Origin: Ooceraea biroi | Lineage: Eukaryota; Arthropoda; Insecta; Hymenoptera; Formicidae | Assembly: GCF_003672135.1 (NCBI RefSeq) | Contig: NC_039506.1 | Coordinates: 21,484,497 to 21,548,496 of the forward strand | Reading direction: 5' to 3' | DNA: 64,000 bases | In this document: one piece after another, positions 13,543-24,508 of the stretch | Layout: every line of letters begins with the position of its first letter | Numbering within the stretch: the first letter of the stretch is position 1 | The notes under the pieces: model-generated | The model's input: only the letters and a program-made list of their open reading frames with translations | What the model was told of the DNA's origin: nothing | Database searches by the model: none | Made by a program: the position numbers and the translations under genes

Positions 13543-16500
13543 TTACGTATCGCTGACGTAAGCCTCGCGAATCCAATCGCGGAAATGACTGATGGAGGTG
13601 AATCCGACGTACGAGTTGTAATCGCAACTGCCTCCTTTCACCGGGCTCACGCTGACGATACCGCGAAGATACCAGAGGCCGTTCTTCTCGAAGCTAAGGC
13701 CGCCGCCGCTGTCGCCTTCGCAAACGCTGGAACCTGATAATCGCGCAATTATCTCTCAATTACAATTGATTGTGAAACGCGATGAGAGAAACGCATACTT
13801 CCTCGTAATTATGACCATGTGAGATCTGGCCAACTGCAATCATTACCATGATCAATGACATAATCGATTACTGGCTGATGCATCGTATATTACGATGTTT
13901 TCCCGTTTCGCATGAGCGACGCGAAATAAATCGCGACTATTCGTGCGCTCGTTCAAGACTCACCGTTCAAGTGCCCGGCGCAGAACTTGTCGGACGTGAT
14001 GAATCCTCGGAAATCGAAGGGGACAGCGGACAAACACTGCTGGTATGGCACGAACGGCATGGCAATTTCCTGTAAGCTCGTAGTGGATTCTCCTTTGATG
14101 TCCTTACCCCAACCGACCACCTGAAATCATGAAGAGGAAGAGTGGCAATCTCACGTGTCCACTTTACGTTTTCTTCTCGTGCTCCGTTCCACCTGCTTCA
14201 AGTTAGAAAAATTAGACGATCCACTCGAGCGGAGGACGATCCACCCGCTTCGGGAACGTGCGCGCGTGTATGCGCAATTAACACGAACACGATGTAACGC
14301 GTAGTCCCAGACGCGCGGTCAAAGTTTAGCTCGGAATCGTTAATGCAGTTTGCAACTATTAGTTCCCCGGACGTGTACTTTCGCCGGACGCTAAGCCCGC
14401 ATCCGCGCAATTAATTAAACTGCGCTCTAAGGCGGCCAATTTAGTCGCTTCCCGCGATTGATACTACGGCTCGGACGCGTTACCTTGCCGGCCTGGCCCG
14501 TTTGCAGCTGCTCCCGCTCGTACAAGTTGTCCCAATCCATGCAGACGGGCCTCACGAGGGTGGTCAGCTCGAACGGCGTCTTCAGCTTCAACAGAGCGAT
14601 GTCTTCGGCGAAATTACCCCTCGCCCCCATGTACCGTCCGCCCAATCGAATGCTGTCCACCATGGACTTTTGGGTGTATTCCTCTTTGGTGTCCCAGTCA
14701 CGATAATGCTTGCCGGCAGCCACGGCGTAATCTGACGCATCCTTAGGCTTGTTATAGACCTCGTCATAGAAGCAGTGGGCCGCTGCGAACGTACGTCAAC
14801 GTCACGCATGAAGAGAATTGGATAATAAGAATGAGAAATAAAGAAGTGTGGATAATTAGCTAGTGCACTCGTGATGATTCACCTGACACGACGAGATTGT
14901 TGCTGATGAGAGTGCCGCCGCATATCTGCTCGTATTGGTTCATGCGTTTCTTGCCGTAAATGCCCACGTGCCAGGGAAAAGCCCCCACTTTGGCCTGGAA
15001 TCCGTTCACGACCAAAGTGTTGCCGTGCGCGATGGATGTGCCGCACTCTAATTAAATAGAACGTCGTTTGAGATTTTCGTGATGATTCCGACGTGACATT
15101 ACGCAAGTCGGTGAATCACGAGTCGGAAAATACAGGAATCCTATTATCGTGGATGACCATTATCAGAGAAAAAAAGATTAAATGGAAAACTTAGAAAGCA
15201 ATCTAGAAGCGACATCAAGTACGTGAAGCGCGAAAGATGTTGGATTCATCCATCGTGTTTTCCGTTGGATTCATCTTTTTGCGTATTTTCCGCCTGATCT
15301 CGGAAGCATGAAAATGACAGCTGTGTTCACCTGGCAGGCAGCGAAAAACGCGCTGGTCCCATAAACCATCCTCGAGACACGTGATCTCTCTGTAAGCCGG
15401 ATCGTTCGTTAAAGGTAATTTATAAGATGATTTACAGGCGAGCGCAGCCCGTGTACCGGGCAGAACACGCTCGCTACAGGACGCCGTTTCTCCCTGGTAG
15501 CTGCAGGTGATGTCTACGGTGGTGCTGTTCAGCGGCGGGCATACTTCTACGAAGAGACAAACATCGGAGACGGTAAACGACATAAATTTCATCGCAGGCA
15601 AGAAGAATGTTGGCTCTTCCCGTAAGAAGACGCTCACTCTGATAATTAAATGATAATATTAATTAACTCTCGACGGGAACGTGACATAATTGAATCGTCC
15701 AGGGCATCTTGAAAGATAAATACCGTAAAGGACTCACTGTGGCACGAAGGCGGCTCGTACCATTCGTTGTTGACACAAACAGAAATGGTGTTTCCGCTCA
15801 GCACGTAATTATCTTTACAACTATAAGTAAGGATGCTGTTTAGGGGTACCGTGTCACCGGGACGTTTCGTGCAGTGTCTGCTTTCGCAGCCTCTCAATTG
15901 GTAGTGTCCACCTTCTGGCGGTTCAGGCAGTACACAGCCGTTCTCCTGATTCCGGTTCCTGCAATTCCACGAAATCGTTTAAATCCGGGATTTACCGAGT
16001 AATAAAAGAGCGAGGAGAACTGTGTATCAAGAAAAAAGAATGAATAAAGTGCGAGTCAAGTTTCTGGTCATTAGCGGATTCACTCACACAGGCGCAACGC
16101 CTGTGTGCATAGTTGGAATTAAACAAGACGTGTGATAAATGTTTGGCTTACGCAAAGCAAAGTTCTTCGTCGCTGGAATCCCGACAATCGGCTTTATTAT
16201 CGCATCTGGCGCTTTGTGGCACGCATTCGTTGTTGCGGCAGCGAAATTCTCCGTCTCTGTTAGAGATAATAATTAATTAAAATCCTCACTCAATCAAGCG
16301 TGAACATAAAGTATATCTTCTCGCTCGAGATTGCATGAATCTTAAAGTTACATTTAATATTAATTATTTAATATATGTTTTAGTATTAACTAGTATAACA
16401 CAGGCGCGCGCTATTTTATTTTTCAATATTAATAATGTTTTCGACTAATAATATTCATCTATTATTTATTATATGCACAATTATCACACTCTACCAAATT

Positions 16501-17251
16501 GTTAACCTCCACGCAAAGACATTTAACACGGTTTTTTTAAGAGTGGATTTGGCATATTGCGAAGAGTTTTCGACGATTGAAAATCCTTTAGATTTATGCC
16601 CGGTTTCTTCATACTTCTCAATAGCTATCTTCCAGATAACTAAAAATTTCTTTTCTTCATTGAAACCTCTGATTACGTATTTAACGGATAGCTATTCTTT
16701 ATACTACTCACTTTTGACACAAAGTGTCTAGAATGTTATTATTTATAAATTACCATATTCTGTCAAGTTACAAAGGTGAAGAAAACTGATTCTACGAGAT
16801 ATCTTTTGGATAAAGTTATCGAGAGGTGAAGAAATTGGGCTTTAGAAATGAAAAAGTTCTATCCATTAAAATTTTTTTCCTTTTCCGAGGAGTTCTGTGC
16901 TATTTATATTGTTATTTGGCATATTGCCTAGAGTCCTCGATGATTTAAAATTCGTTAAAACAATAAATGAAAAAAAGAACTGCTACATATGTTAGCTAAT
17001 TTTGATCGAAGAAACATTTATTTAATAAATGAAAAAGTTCTACCCTTAGAAATTTTTTCTTTTTCCGAGCAGTTCTGAGTTGTTGATATCATTATTTTTT
17101 ATATTGCCTAGAGTTCTCTGCTATTGAAAATACTGTAAACTCAGAAATGAAAAAGTGCTAGCCCTAAGAAATTTTACATTTAATAGTAATTATTTAATAT
17201 ATGTTTCAGTATTAATATTACATTTAATTATTTTTATTATTATAATAATTT

Positions 17252-17291
<40 letters not shown>

Positions 17292-18506
17292 GGAGAACTT
17301 TTTGAGAAAATAAAACGTGCCTGCACTGTCGATTCTGCGGGAATCTGTTCGAATCGGGCACGTAGCCGTCTGGACCAGCTGGACCTCTGTTATCGTTATC
17401 GTTACCGCTATTGTTGGGACGAGGCGTATGAATGGATTCTCTGTCTGGATCCGGAAGATTTTCACCTTCGGACGATATCTCGTCCACCTTGTTCCAGCCC
17501 GGAGGATGTTTACCATGTAATCCTGGGGGACTGCCGCCTGCTAATCCGGGAGGACCGCGACCACCTGGCGGCCCTTTGCCAGCAACTCCCCATTTATTAT
17601 GACCCGGTGGATTGGCTCCACCCCGCTTGGATTGGCCCGGTGGACCATTCGCGGCTACCGGGTATCGATCAGAAGAGGAATAGAAAGTCCACGAATCATC
17701 ATGCGCGAATACTGAAAAGATGCAATTTTTACATATAGTAAATATAAATTTCACTGATGTTCGCTGATTCTTTATCGCAAGATTCTTCGAGCAACGTCAT
17801 ATTAAAATTCTGCATCGCCCGTAATCAGACGTGAGCACGAGCGAACAACACCTGATCCAGTGGAAAAATCTGATAATCCGGTTATATCTCTAGGTAAAAA
17901 AAACATGCGCGTGCGGGGAGAGAGGAACGAACATCACAGGCGCCTCGAGGCCGGTTTCGTTATGCACGGGCAGCCCGTGCACCATCGCAACGATCCTTGA
18001 AAACAGCAAAAACTACTCAACCTAGACTCATTAACTATATATTCAACCGTCCAGCTTAGACTAGAATTACCGATTTAGTTTGTCGATTCTACCTCGACTT
18101 TAAGAGCGAATAAACAAGAAAATTGCTGCTAAGAAAATCACTGTTCAAAGGAGGCATCTCCCAACTCGAAGCACAGCTCGCAATTATGTGTTCACAATTA
18201 ATAGTCCGGATTTTACAGTGATTCACTGTCGCCCACGCGAAAAATCCATGCCAGTCTCATCATTTTCATCCAAGAGAGATTCTTTGGACGATCGAACGAT
18301 CAAAACACATGGATCAAAACCATGGAAACCATCCGATTAAATCGTATCGCTGCGTGGAACCAGTGGCCGTTCCTCGCACGGAACCTCGCGACGCGCAATC
18401 TACACATCCGATAGCTGGATTCTGAACGTTATGAAAGTTACTCACGCGACGGCAGTAAAACCAGCAACGAGAGAGCCACTGAGAGTGCGACTGTGCGAGC
18501 GCTCAT
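13543..18506 (-). CDS. modSP: Modular serine protease (LDLa-Sushi-Sushi-trypsin domain)
   Basis: Secreted initiator-type protease; relatives (fly ModSP, beetle MSP, moth HP14) relay pattern recognition to the Toll and prophenoloxidase cascades. Nine exons in order: 18506-18446, 17711-17321, 16256-16152, 15958-15738, 15546-15331, 15047-14883, 14782-14484, 14120-13964, 13733-13543; phases agree throughout and give 601 residues. Exon 1 is a signal peptide (MSARTVALSVALSLLVLLPS). Residues about 22-145 are Pro/Gly-rich with many PPG triplets. The LDLa domain (about 149-186) has six Cys and DSSDEELC. Two Sushi domains follow (about 192-260 and 262-331). The protease has AAHC (His ~389), DIALL (Asp ~447) and GDSGGG (Ser ~547); the residue six before the catalytic Ser is Ser, so a chymotrypsin-like pocket. 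The region before the mature start reads GNTLVVNGFQAKVG, so activation probably follows Leu rather than Arg, as in this family. One LDLa is fewer than in fly ModSP. The intron after exon 2 uses a GC donor. Confidence 0.93.
16845..17175. repeat. Dispersed repeat, copy in protease intron 2
   Basis: Two sub-copies (about 16845-16978 and 17030-17175) share phrases such as TTCCGAGGAGTTCTGTGC, ATATTGCCTAGAGT and AAATGAAAAAGT with 59109-59400. Partial similarity also lies near 16550-16600. It is AT-rich and noncoding. Copies 42 kb apart in the same orientation suggest a non-autonomous mobile element; no clear ends or target duplications were seen. Confidence 0.75.
17255..17286. repeat. (GA)16 microsatellite in protease intron 2
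   Basis: GA run about 35 bases downstream, on the gene's strand, of the GC splice donor of modSP exon 2. On the transcript it is a CT-rich tract. Confidence 0.95.
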
Positions 18507-19118
18507 AACTGGAGACGCACCGCCGACATGGCTCATAGTCGACGAGGAACTGACCGTGGGCATTCAAGCCGGATCCAATCGACATCCGGAACGCCCCACG
18601 ATAACCCACAGATTATTTCGCGAACGGAATCGCGCCAGGAAAAAGACTCTGTGGATGACACCTTGTCGGATTGATGCGAGCAACACACTCGTGGAAAAAC
18701 GTTCTCCTCACCTTGGATACGATGTTGAAACGAGATACTTAACGGACAATCAAAAGATTATTCTATACGTTTCACATACAAGTAGAAAGCATTTCGATAT
18801 TTCAACGCTAACGTTAAGTAATAATTAATGGACTGCTTTTTTTCCTCTTCTGCATTTTATTATATCTGCTCGCGTTGATATCTGCGGTAATTTTCTATCT
18901 CGGTGTTCTATCTTTTTCGAAAAGCACAATTGCGCTTGGTCCGCTCGCGTTTTACAGCTCACCTTGTATACTCAGCTCGTCATAAAAGCCAGTTACCGCA
19001 CTGAAAGTTGGCAAGTTTTGCACATATATTTTCGCGTTATATCGCATCGCCCTGCGAGATAAGAGAGAGAGCCGATGAATTCAAGTATAACTATGGCTGC
19101 GAAGCAATAATCACGAAT
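18507..19118. promoter_or_regulatory. Shared divergent promoter interval
   Basis: About 610 bases separate the start codons of the serine protease (-) and the RIIa/IQ protein (+), so both promoters and 5' UTRs must lie here unless there are further upstream exons. I see no clear TATA box or recognisable kappaB site. The position is direct; promoter function is inferred. Confidence 0.5.
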
Positions 19119-21539
19119 ATGAACGCCCTGCTCCAGAAACACCAGGCCAGACACGTGTACAGAGTCCCGGAAGGACTGAGCGAGCTGTGCTCCGACATCG
19201 CACGCGAGGTTCGTCCTATGAAATCGTTATTTGACTTTACCCTCCGGTTTCCTCGTCACGTCAAAGGACGATTAAATTATTATCTGATCCGTGAAGGTTC
19301 TGCGCTCGCAACCGAGGAACATTTATTGCTTCGTCGCAGATTACGTAGAAGCGCTCTTGATGACACGGGAGAACGCGAAAGGTATCAGCATCTGTCGTTT
19401 GCAATCTCTCTGTCGCGATATCATCGAACGTCTTACGATGTCAATTGCAATTTGCGTGCGTGTACGGTAACGCCGCTCGATAGCCCATAAATGATTTTAT
19501 GTAAATCCTAGGATTGCGGAAAATGATTAAGCTGCTTGCGCGTGCACGCGAGCTGTGATCGCGTGAACGGCTACAATCGCGCGGCGTTACGGATCACGTC
19601 TTTAATCCACCGTTTAATCGTGGAAATCGCATCTCAGTCGCGGTGAGAGTCGTAAACAATATCCTGCTGGGAAGCCAAGCGATCGTGGGCATACTTCACC
19701 GCAGCGGCCTGAGTCTGGAGCAGATCATCTGCGCCGCGCCCAGGATTCAGGTATAGGATTTATCATCGCGTGCCGGACGGGGATCCGGCGCAGTTAAATA
19801 ATATTTCAGGAGGTTTCCTCCGCTCTGTCGTTTTCCCTCCCTCTGCTTTTCCGTTCGCAGAAGGCATTCCGCGCGTACTTGGACGCGGTAGACACGCGAG
19901 CGGTACAGGTGTGCGAGGGTAATTACACGGTGAATTATGTAGTAAAACAATTTCGCGGTGGGTCGAGTAAGAGAGAAACTACTCCGTTTCAACCGCAGAC
20001 GCAACCTGCGACGAAAAGTGCAAGGTATCCCTCCAGAGCATCCTGCAGGCGAGCGGAGTCTCGCTGGAACAGGCGGAGAAGGCCGCCACGATAATACAAG
20101 TGATTAATTACGTATCTATGTCATGCTACGGGTTCTGATGGACCTGTCGCGTTCCAAACGTGGAAAAATCAATTCGTCTTCGTTGTCGATCAGGCCGCTT
20201 TCCGCGGGCACTACGAAAGAATGTTGCTGAACGAGTCCCAGGGCTTGGTCCAGTGGCAACGAGCGGCGACGAGGACTCTTGAGATCCTGAGGAAGGCCGG
20301 AGCTACGCAGGCGAAAGCGTCAAGAGCCGCGATTTTGATACAAGTACGCTATATCGCTGCCGATATACTGCGTATTCGTTGTTACATCTTGATATTCATC
20401 GTATCTTGATGATTTTCGTCTCGCACAGGCTACTTATCGCGGCTACTACACGAGGAGGAATCTGAAAATGAAGATGAGTAAGCTTGCTCAATAGTGCTGT
20501 CTTTGGCGGTTTCGACACGTCGGGAACGCTTACGAAATCGTTCTCAATGGTTGTTTGTAGTGCAGGCTGCTACCGCGTATTCACCAGAGCAGAAAAAGGA
20601 TGAAGTGGATGTGATAGAGCCAGAGGAGAAAAAGGATGAAGTGGACATGATAGAGCCAGAGGAGATTGTCCAAGCGGTGGCCTGGCTGGACACGATATAC
20701 GAGGATTCAGGATTGACGCTGCCGAGAGCCCATGAAGCCGCTTCTATCATCCAAGTGAATAAATTGAGCAACGGAAATTACGGCATTTCATACCGTCATC
20801 GATAATTTGTGAAACAATTTCTTTTGCAAGACCGATAAACGGCCGAAATACGGCGATAATAATCAAGTAAACTTTTGCAGAAAGCTTACAAGCAATATCA
20901 CCAGAAGAAGAGCGACAACGTGCCGCGGGAAGAATCGACCAAGTCGATGGTGGCGGGAGCGCTCATCAAAGATCTACACGAGAGGATCTTCGACGAGGTC
21001 ATGAGGTGGGAGGAGATCCCCACAGAATTCGGAAATCGCGAGGACTTGACGAAGACCGCGGAGGAACTTCGGCGTGCCTTTAATGATCGGCTGACGCGCG
21101 CTCGTATGGCACAGGAAGGTGTCATGAGTTTTACAGCTTTTATAAAATGCATAATAGTCACTCTATTAGAAATATCGCAGTGATATAAATCATCAAAAAT
21201 TTTCAATTTTTTTATAAAGAGAGCATGATTCCTTCAAAAAATGAAATTAAATCAATTATTTTATATTACATTAATTTATATTATTCAAATTAGTATAAAA
21301 TGAGAAAGACAGAAAGAAAGAATCATGTTTTTCCGTTTATTATGCGTCCGAATGTGTAAACAGAATATGAGGAAGAGGACGAGGAGGAAGGAGCCGTTCG
21401 TTTGGAAGATCCCAACGAATCGAGACCGATAAACGACGCTACGTACTTGGACAATGTGACGAAGGATCAGGAGGAAGGTCGAGGGATCGAGGTGGAACCG
21501 GGACGTGACGAAGGAACAACTGCGTACGTGCGGGATTAG
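19119..21539 (+). CDS. RIIa-domain protein with four IQ calmodulin-binding motifs
   Basis: Predicted calmodulin- and anchoring-protein binder of the SP17/CABYR/ROPN1 kind, families typical of sperm and cilia; that role is inferred from the domains. Nine exons: 19119-19212, 19638-19750, 19861-19918, 19999-20099, 20194-20343, 20429-20477, 20561-20754, 20881-21118, 21364-21539; about 390 residues. The first exon encodes the dimerisation motif VYRVPEGLSELCSDIAREV. IQ motifs follow: PRIQ/KAFRAYL, TIIQ/AAFRGHY, ILIQ/ATYRGYY and SIIQ/KAYKQYH, where the slash is a phase-0 intron in every case. Exon 7 has a 14-residue duplication built on EKKDEVDVIEPEE. The C-terminus is acidic (EYEEEDEEEGA). The start is the first in-frame ATG before the RIIa motif. 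The exon 1 donor (GTCCTA) is weak and is the least certain junction; it was chosen because it keeps phase and places Leu after AREV. The last exon ends at TAG. Confidence 0.85.
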
Positions 21540-22356
21540 AAAGGGTGAACTCTTTCCGCGGAGGAGAGGAGCGGCGCGGATACGGCGGAACTCTTCCTAG
21601 AGGCGATCCTTCCCGGACGAGCCAATTAACAACGCGGAAGTTGCGGGCAGACAGTGCGAAAGAAGAAACGAGACGGCGGGGTGCACAAAGGGTGCAGCAA
21701 ACGAAAAACTGTCTCTGGAGGGCAGTGGTCGCCGAACTCGCCGGAGACAACCGCGGCGGCGGTGGTTTTTAACGCACGTGCTTACATCCGATAATTCCGT
21801 TAACGTGGTGGCCCTTTTACAGTTTTAACATTTCCCTGGATGGAAAGTGGTGCACCTCCTTCACCTTCTCTCCAGCACGCGTGTTATAAGCGCGAAACGA
21901 GCTAGAACTGTGTGTCCGCCCGTGTAACGACGTTAATTTCATTCGAGCGATGCGAGTTAAAACCGCTTGCTTCACGGACTCGGCCAAATTTGATTTGCAT
22001 AATTTTTATTCTCGAGCGTTTAGCATTTTAATACTCAGCTACATTATTTCGCGTCTCGGTACGGCGGGCAGGTACCATCCCGTGAAAGAGGATTCAATTG
22101 TCGGAATGCGGAACGCAACAGAAAGCGCAACAATTTTGCTGGAGTTTTCTCGCGCGCCGCCCGTGTGCGCGCAGCATTGCCGCTCCAATAAAGAATCAGA
22201 TTAAGAGGCAAAAGTTGAGATGAATTTTAATTTCACCCCAATTCCAGCAATTTTGCGCGCGCGAACGTTAACGTCGGGAATAACTGGAAGACGGAAAAAT
22301 TGATGTCGAAAAAGACCGTGTAAAGAACCGCGACGTGTTTACGAAACGGAATTGAA
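21540..22356. other. Intergenic, 3' ends of convergent genes
   Basis: Lies between the stop codons of two convergent genes and so must hold both 3' UTRs. An AATAAA-like signal (CCAATAAAGAATC) at about 22184-22196 could end the + transcript. No other structure was seen. Confidence 0.5.
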
Positions 22357-24508
22357 TCAGAAGGTACGTCCACAAGGCGCTCGACTTGAGCAGCAGCGGG
22401 TCCCGTTCAAAGGGCACTTGAATTGGTCGTATTCACCCTCCGGCGGAGCCTGTCGACATCCACGATCTCTGCACGCCCTCGCGGTGTCGCAACCCTCGCA
22501 ATGTCTAACGCGGCAAACGTGTTTGACGCTCGCAGATTCCTCGTGCGGAACCGCGTTCGCGTTTCCGCGCGGCGATTCTCGCGGCTGATCGATGGCCTCC
22601 GAAGTCTGCGATTTGTTCTGCGACTTGTCCTTACAGTTGTCCTTCGCGCATCTTTTAGCGCGACTTTTCCTGCTGGTTTTGTATTTTTCCGCGAGGATGC
22701 ACATGGAGTCCTTGTGATTGATAACGGCCACATCGTCGTCGTCCTCTTCATTGTCGTCGCCGTCGTCGTTGCCGACGTTCTCCTCCTCGTTGTCGTCATC
22801 GTTGTCGCTCTCGTCGCGCACGAGCTCATCGTTCTCCTCACAAGCGACGGATATTATTCCGGGGTAGTTCTTGGAGCTGCACTGCCGCGCGTACAATCGA
22901 CCATCCTCGCCTCGCATCTGTTCCCGCCAGCTTTTGTGCTGAGCTTTCCCGCCGGAGATCCCGTACGACGTCTCGCATCTGCAATACGCGACGCGTGCGA
23001 TACGAGAAGTGTGAATTAAACAGAGATTGCGGTCGCGGTATTATCAGATTTTACCCTCTCGCTTGCACCTCATTCCTTGCGAGTCATTTTCCGAAATGCT
23101 TCGCACAAAATCTGAAGGCGCGTAATGATCGTTTTTCTCATTTTGAATAAAATATTATTTTAATATTACTTAATACTTTGTACATTCATTTAAAGTCAAC
23201 TTAAATTTATTAAATAATGTTAAAAAAATACGATTTAATATATATAGTATTCTAATATTTAAACAAATTTCTTAATATTGATTTTATTATAATATAAATT
23301 CATTTCTACTAACTCGTTTGCGTTCACAAAGGAGTCATCGCGCTGCTGACAGCAGCAATGCCAGTGAAAGCAATCACGATGATGATCATGGTGATGATGA
23401 CAGCTATCGCATGACGGTCTCAACAGATCTACGGAGGACTCCTGATATTGACACTCGCAATGGTATCGGCAGGTCGAATCCGCGGTTTTCTGACAATGCT
23501 TCCTTGAAGCATCCAGCTTCGTCCAGTCCTCAATAATCGGACCGTGTGTATCACCAGAAACGACGTCTTCCTCTGTGTTATCATCAAAATCGACGGATGT
23601 TTCGTTCAACGCAAACTCCTTGCTTCTGTCCCCCGAAGAATCACCACACGCGATCTTGTCATTTCTCTCGCGAGGCGCGTAATCGTGCAGCAGCTTTGTC
23701 ACGTCCAAGCTCGGACACGGCTTTGACGAGCAACGCGCTTTACGATGATAACAGAATGTCGCATAAACAGATTGCGGAATGCATCCTGCTTTAACAGCTT
23801 CACCGTTCACCGTTCTCGATGTTACATCACACCTGAAGAAGAAGGGCAATTTTAAAATTCCACTAAAAAGAGCGCAGCACATTGCGCTCGTCTTTTTCAT
23901 CGCGCAACCGGTCTCGCGGCGGTCGAGCAATTAATCGTAAAATTTTATGACACCAACGCGGTGAAAGAGTAGCGATCATCATCAGCTCATTTGCTGAGTG
24001 TGCGGGAACTCGCAGAGAAATAAAGGAAGCAGCATTTCCGGCAATCGAGAAGTCGCGAATGCAAGAGCGAACCTGTCCCGCTCGGCCGGTTTAGCGAACT
24101 CATTTTTGCGATCGGCACTCGACGCTATCACAGACTGGTCGCACTCTCGGCCTGGCGCGACATCGACTGTGTCTCCGCCGCTGCAATCGTTCCGCAACTC
24201 CGAAATGTCTTCAGCAACGTTCCTGGTCCGGCAGCAACTGCAGCCGATCGAGCCCTCCTCGCTGCAGGAGCGATCGTGATCGCGGCACCGCACGCTCGCC
24301 GGACAGATGTGATCAGATCGGGAGCTGTATGCGCGTCTCACCAGCGAGGCGCTCGATCTCGCTTGATTAATGGGCCCTTCGCGGGTCGTCGTGGTTTCCG
24401 CCTGGAAAGGCGCATCCGTCAGAGACACGTTAACAAATCGCCCTTGGTGCGTCACATTGACATGCAGTCGCGGATGCGAGTCACGAGCACGCGGTTCCAG
24501 TCTATGTA
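22357..24508 (-). CDS. Unrecognised cysteine-rich protein, three exons, 5' end missing
   Basis: No family recognised. Proposed exons: 24508-24073, 23832-23314, 22978-22357. The two internal introns have GTTCGC and GTTAGT donors and good AG acceptors (the CTTCTTCTTCAG acceptor is strong), and both join in phase 2. The exons read about 525 residues without a stop. Exon 1 has a strand-like N-glycosylated stretch (HVNVTHQGRFVNVSLTDAPF) and a CPASVRCRDHDRSC cluster with CSCC. Exon 2 has paired Cys (CSSKPCPS), then a Cys/His-rich end with HHHHDHH and HCCCQQ. Exon 3 starts CETSYGISGG, has RQCSSKNYPG, a highly acidic middle with short Asp/Glu runs, a Lys/Arg patch, and a tail of eleven Cys ending CCSSRAPCGRTF. 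A secreted or metal-binding protein would fit the composition. No signal peptide or start was found; a first exon should lie above 24508. Donors are weak, so the boundaries may be wrong. Confidence 0.42.

Noticed and set aside
22423..23019. 198-codon frame on + opposite the cysteine-rich gene
   Set aside because: Valine-rich complement of the Asp/Glu codons on the minus strand; a shadow.
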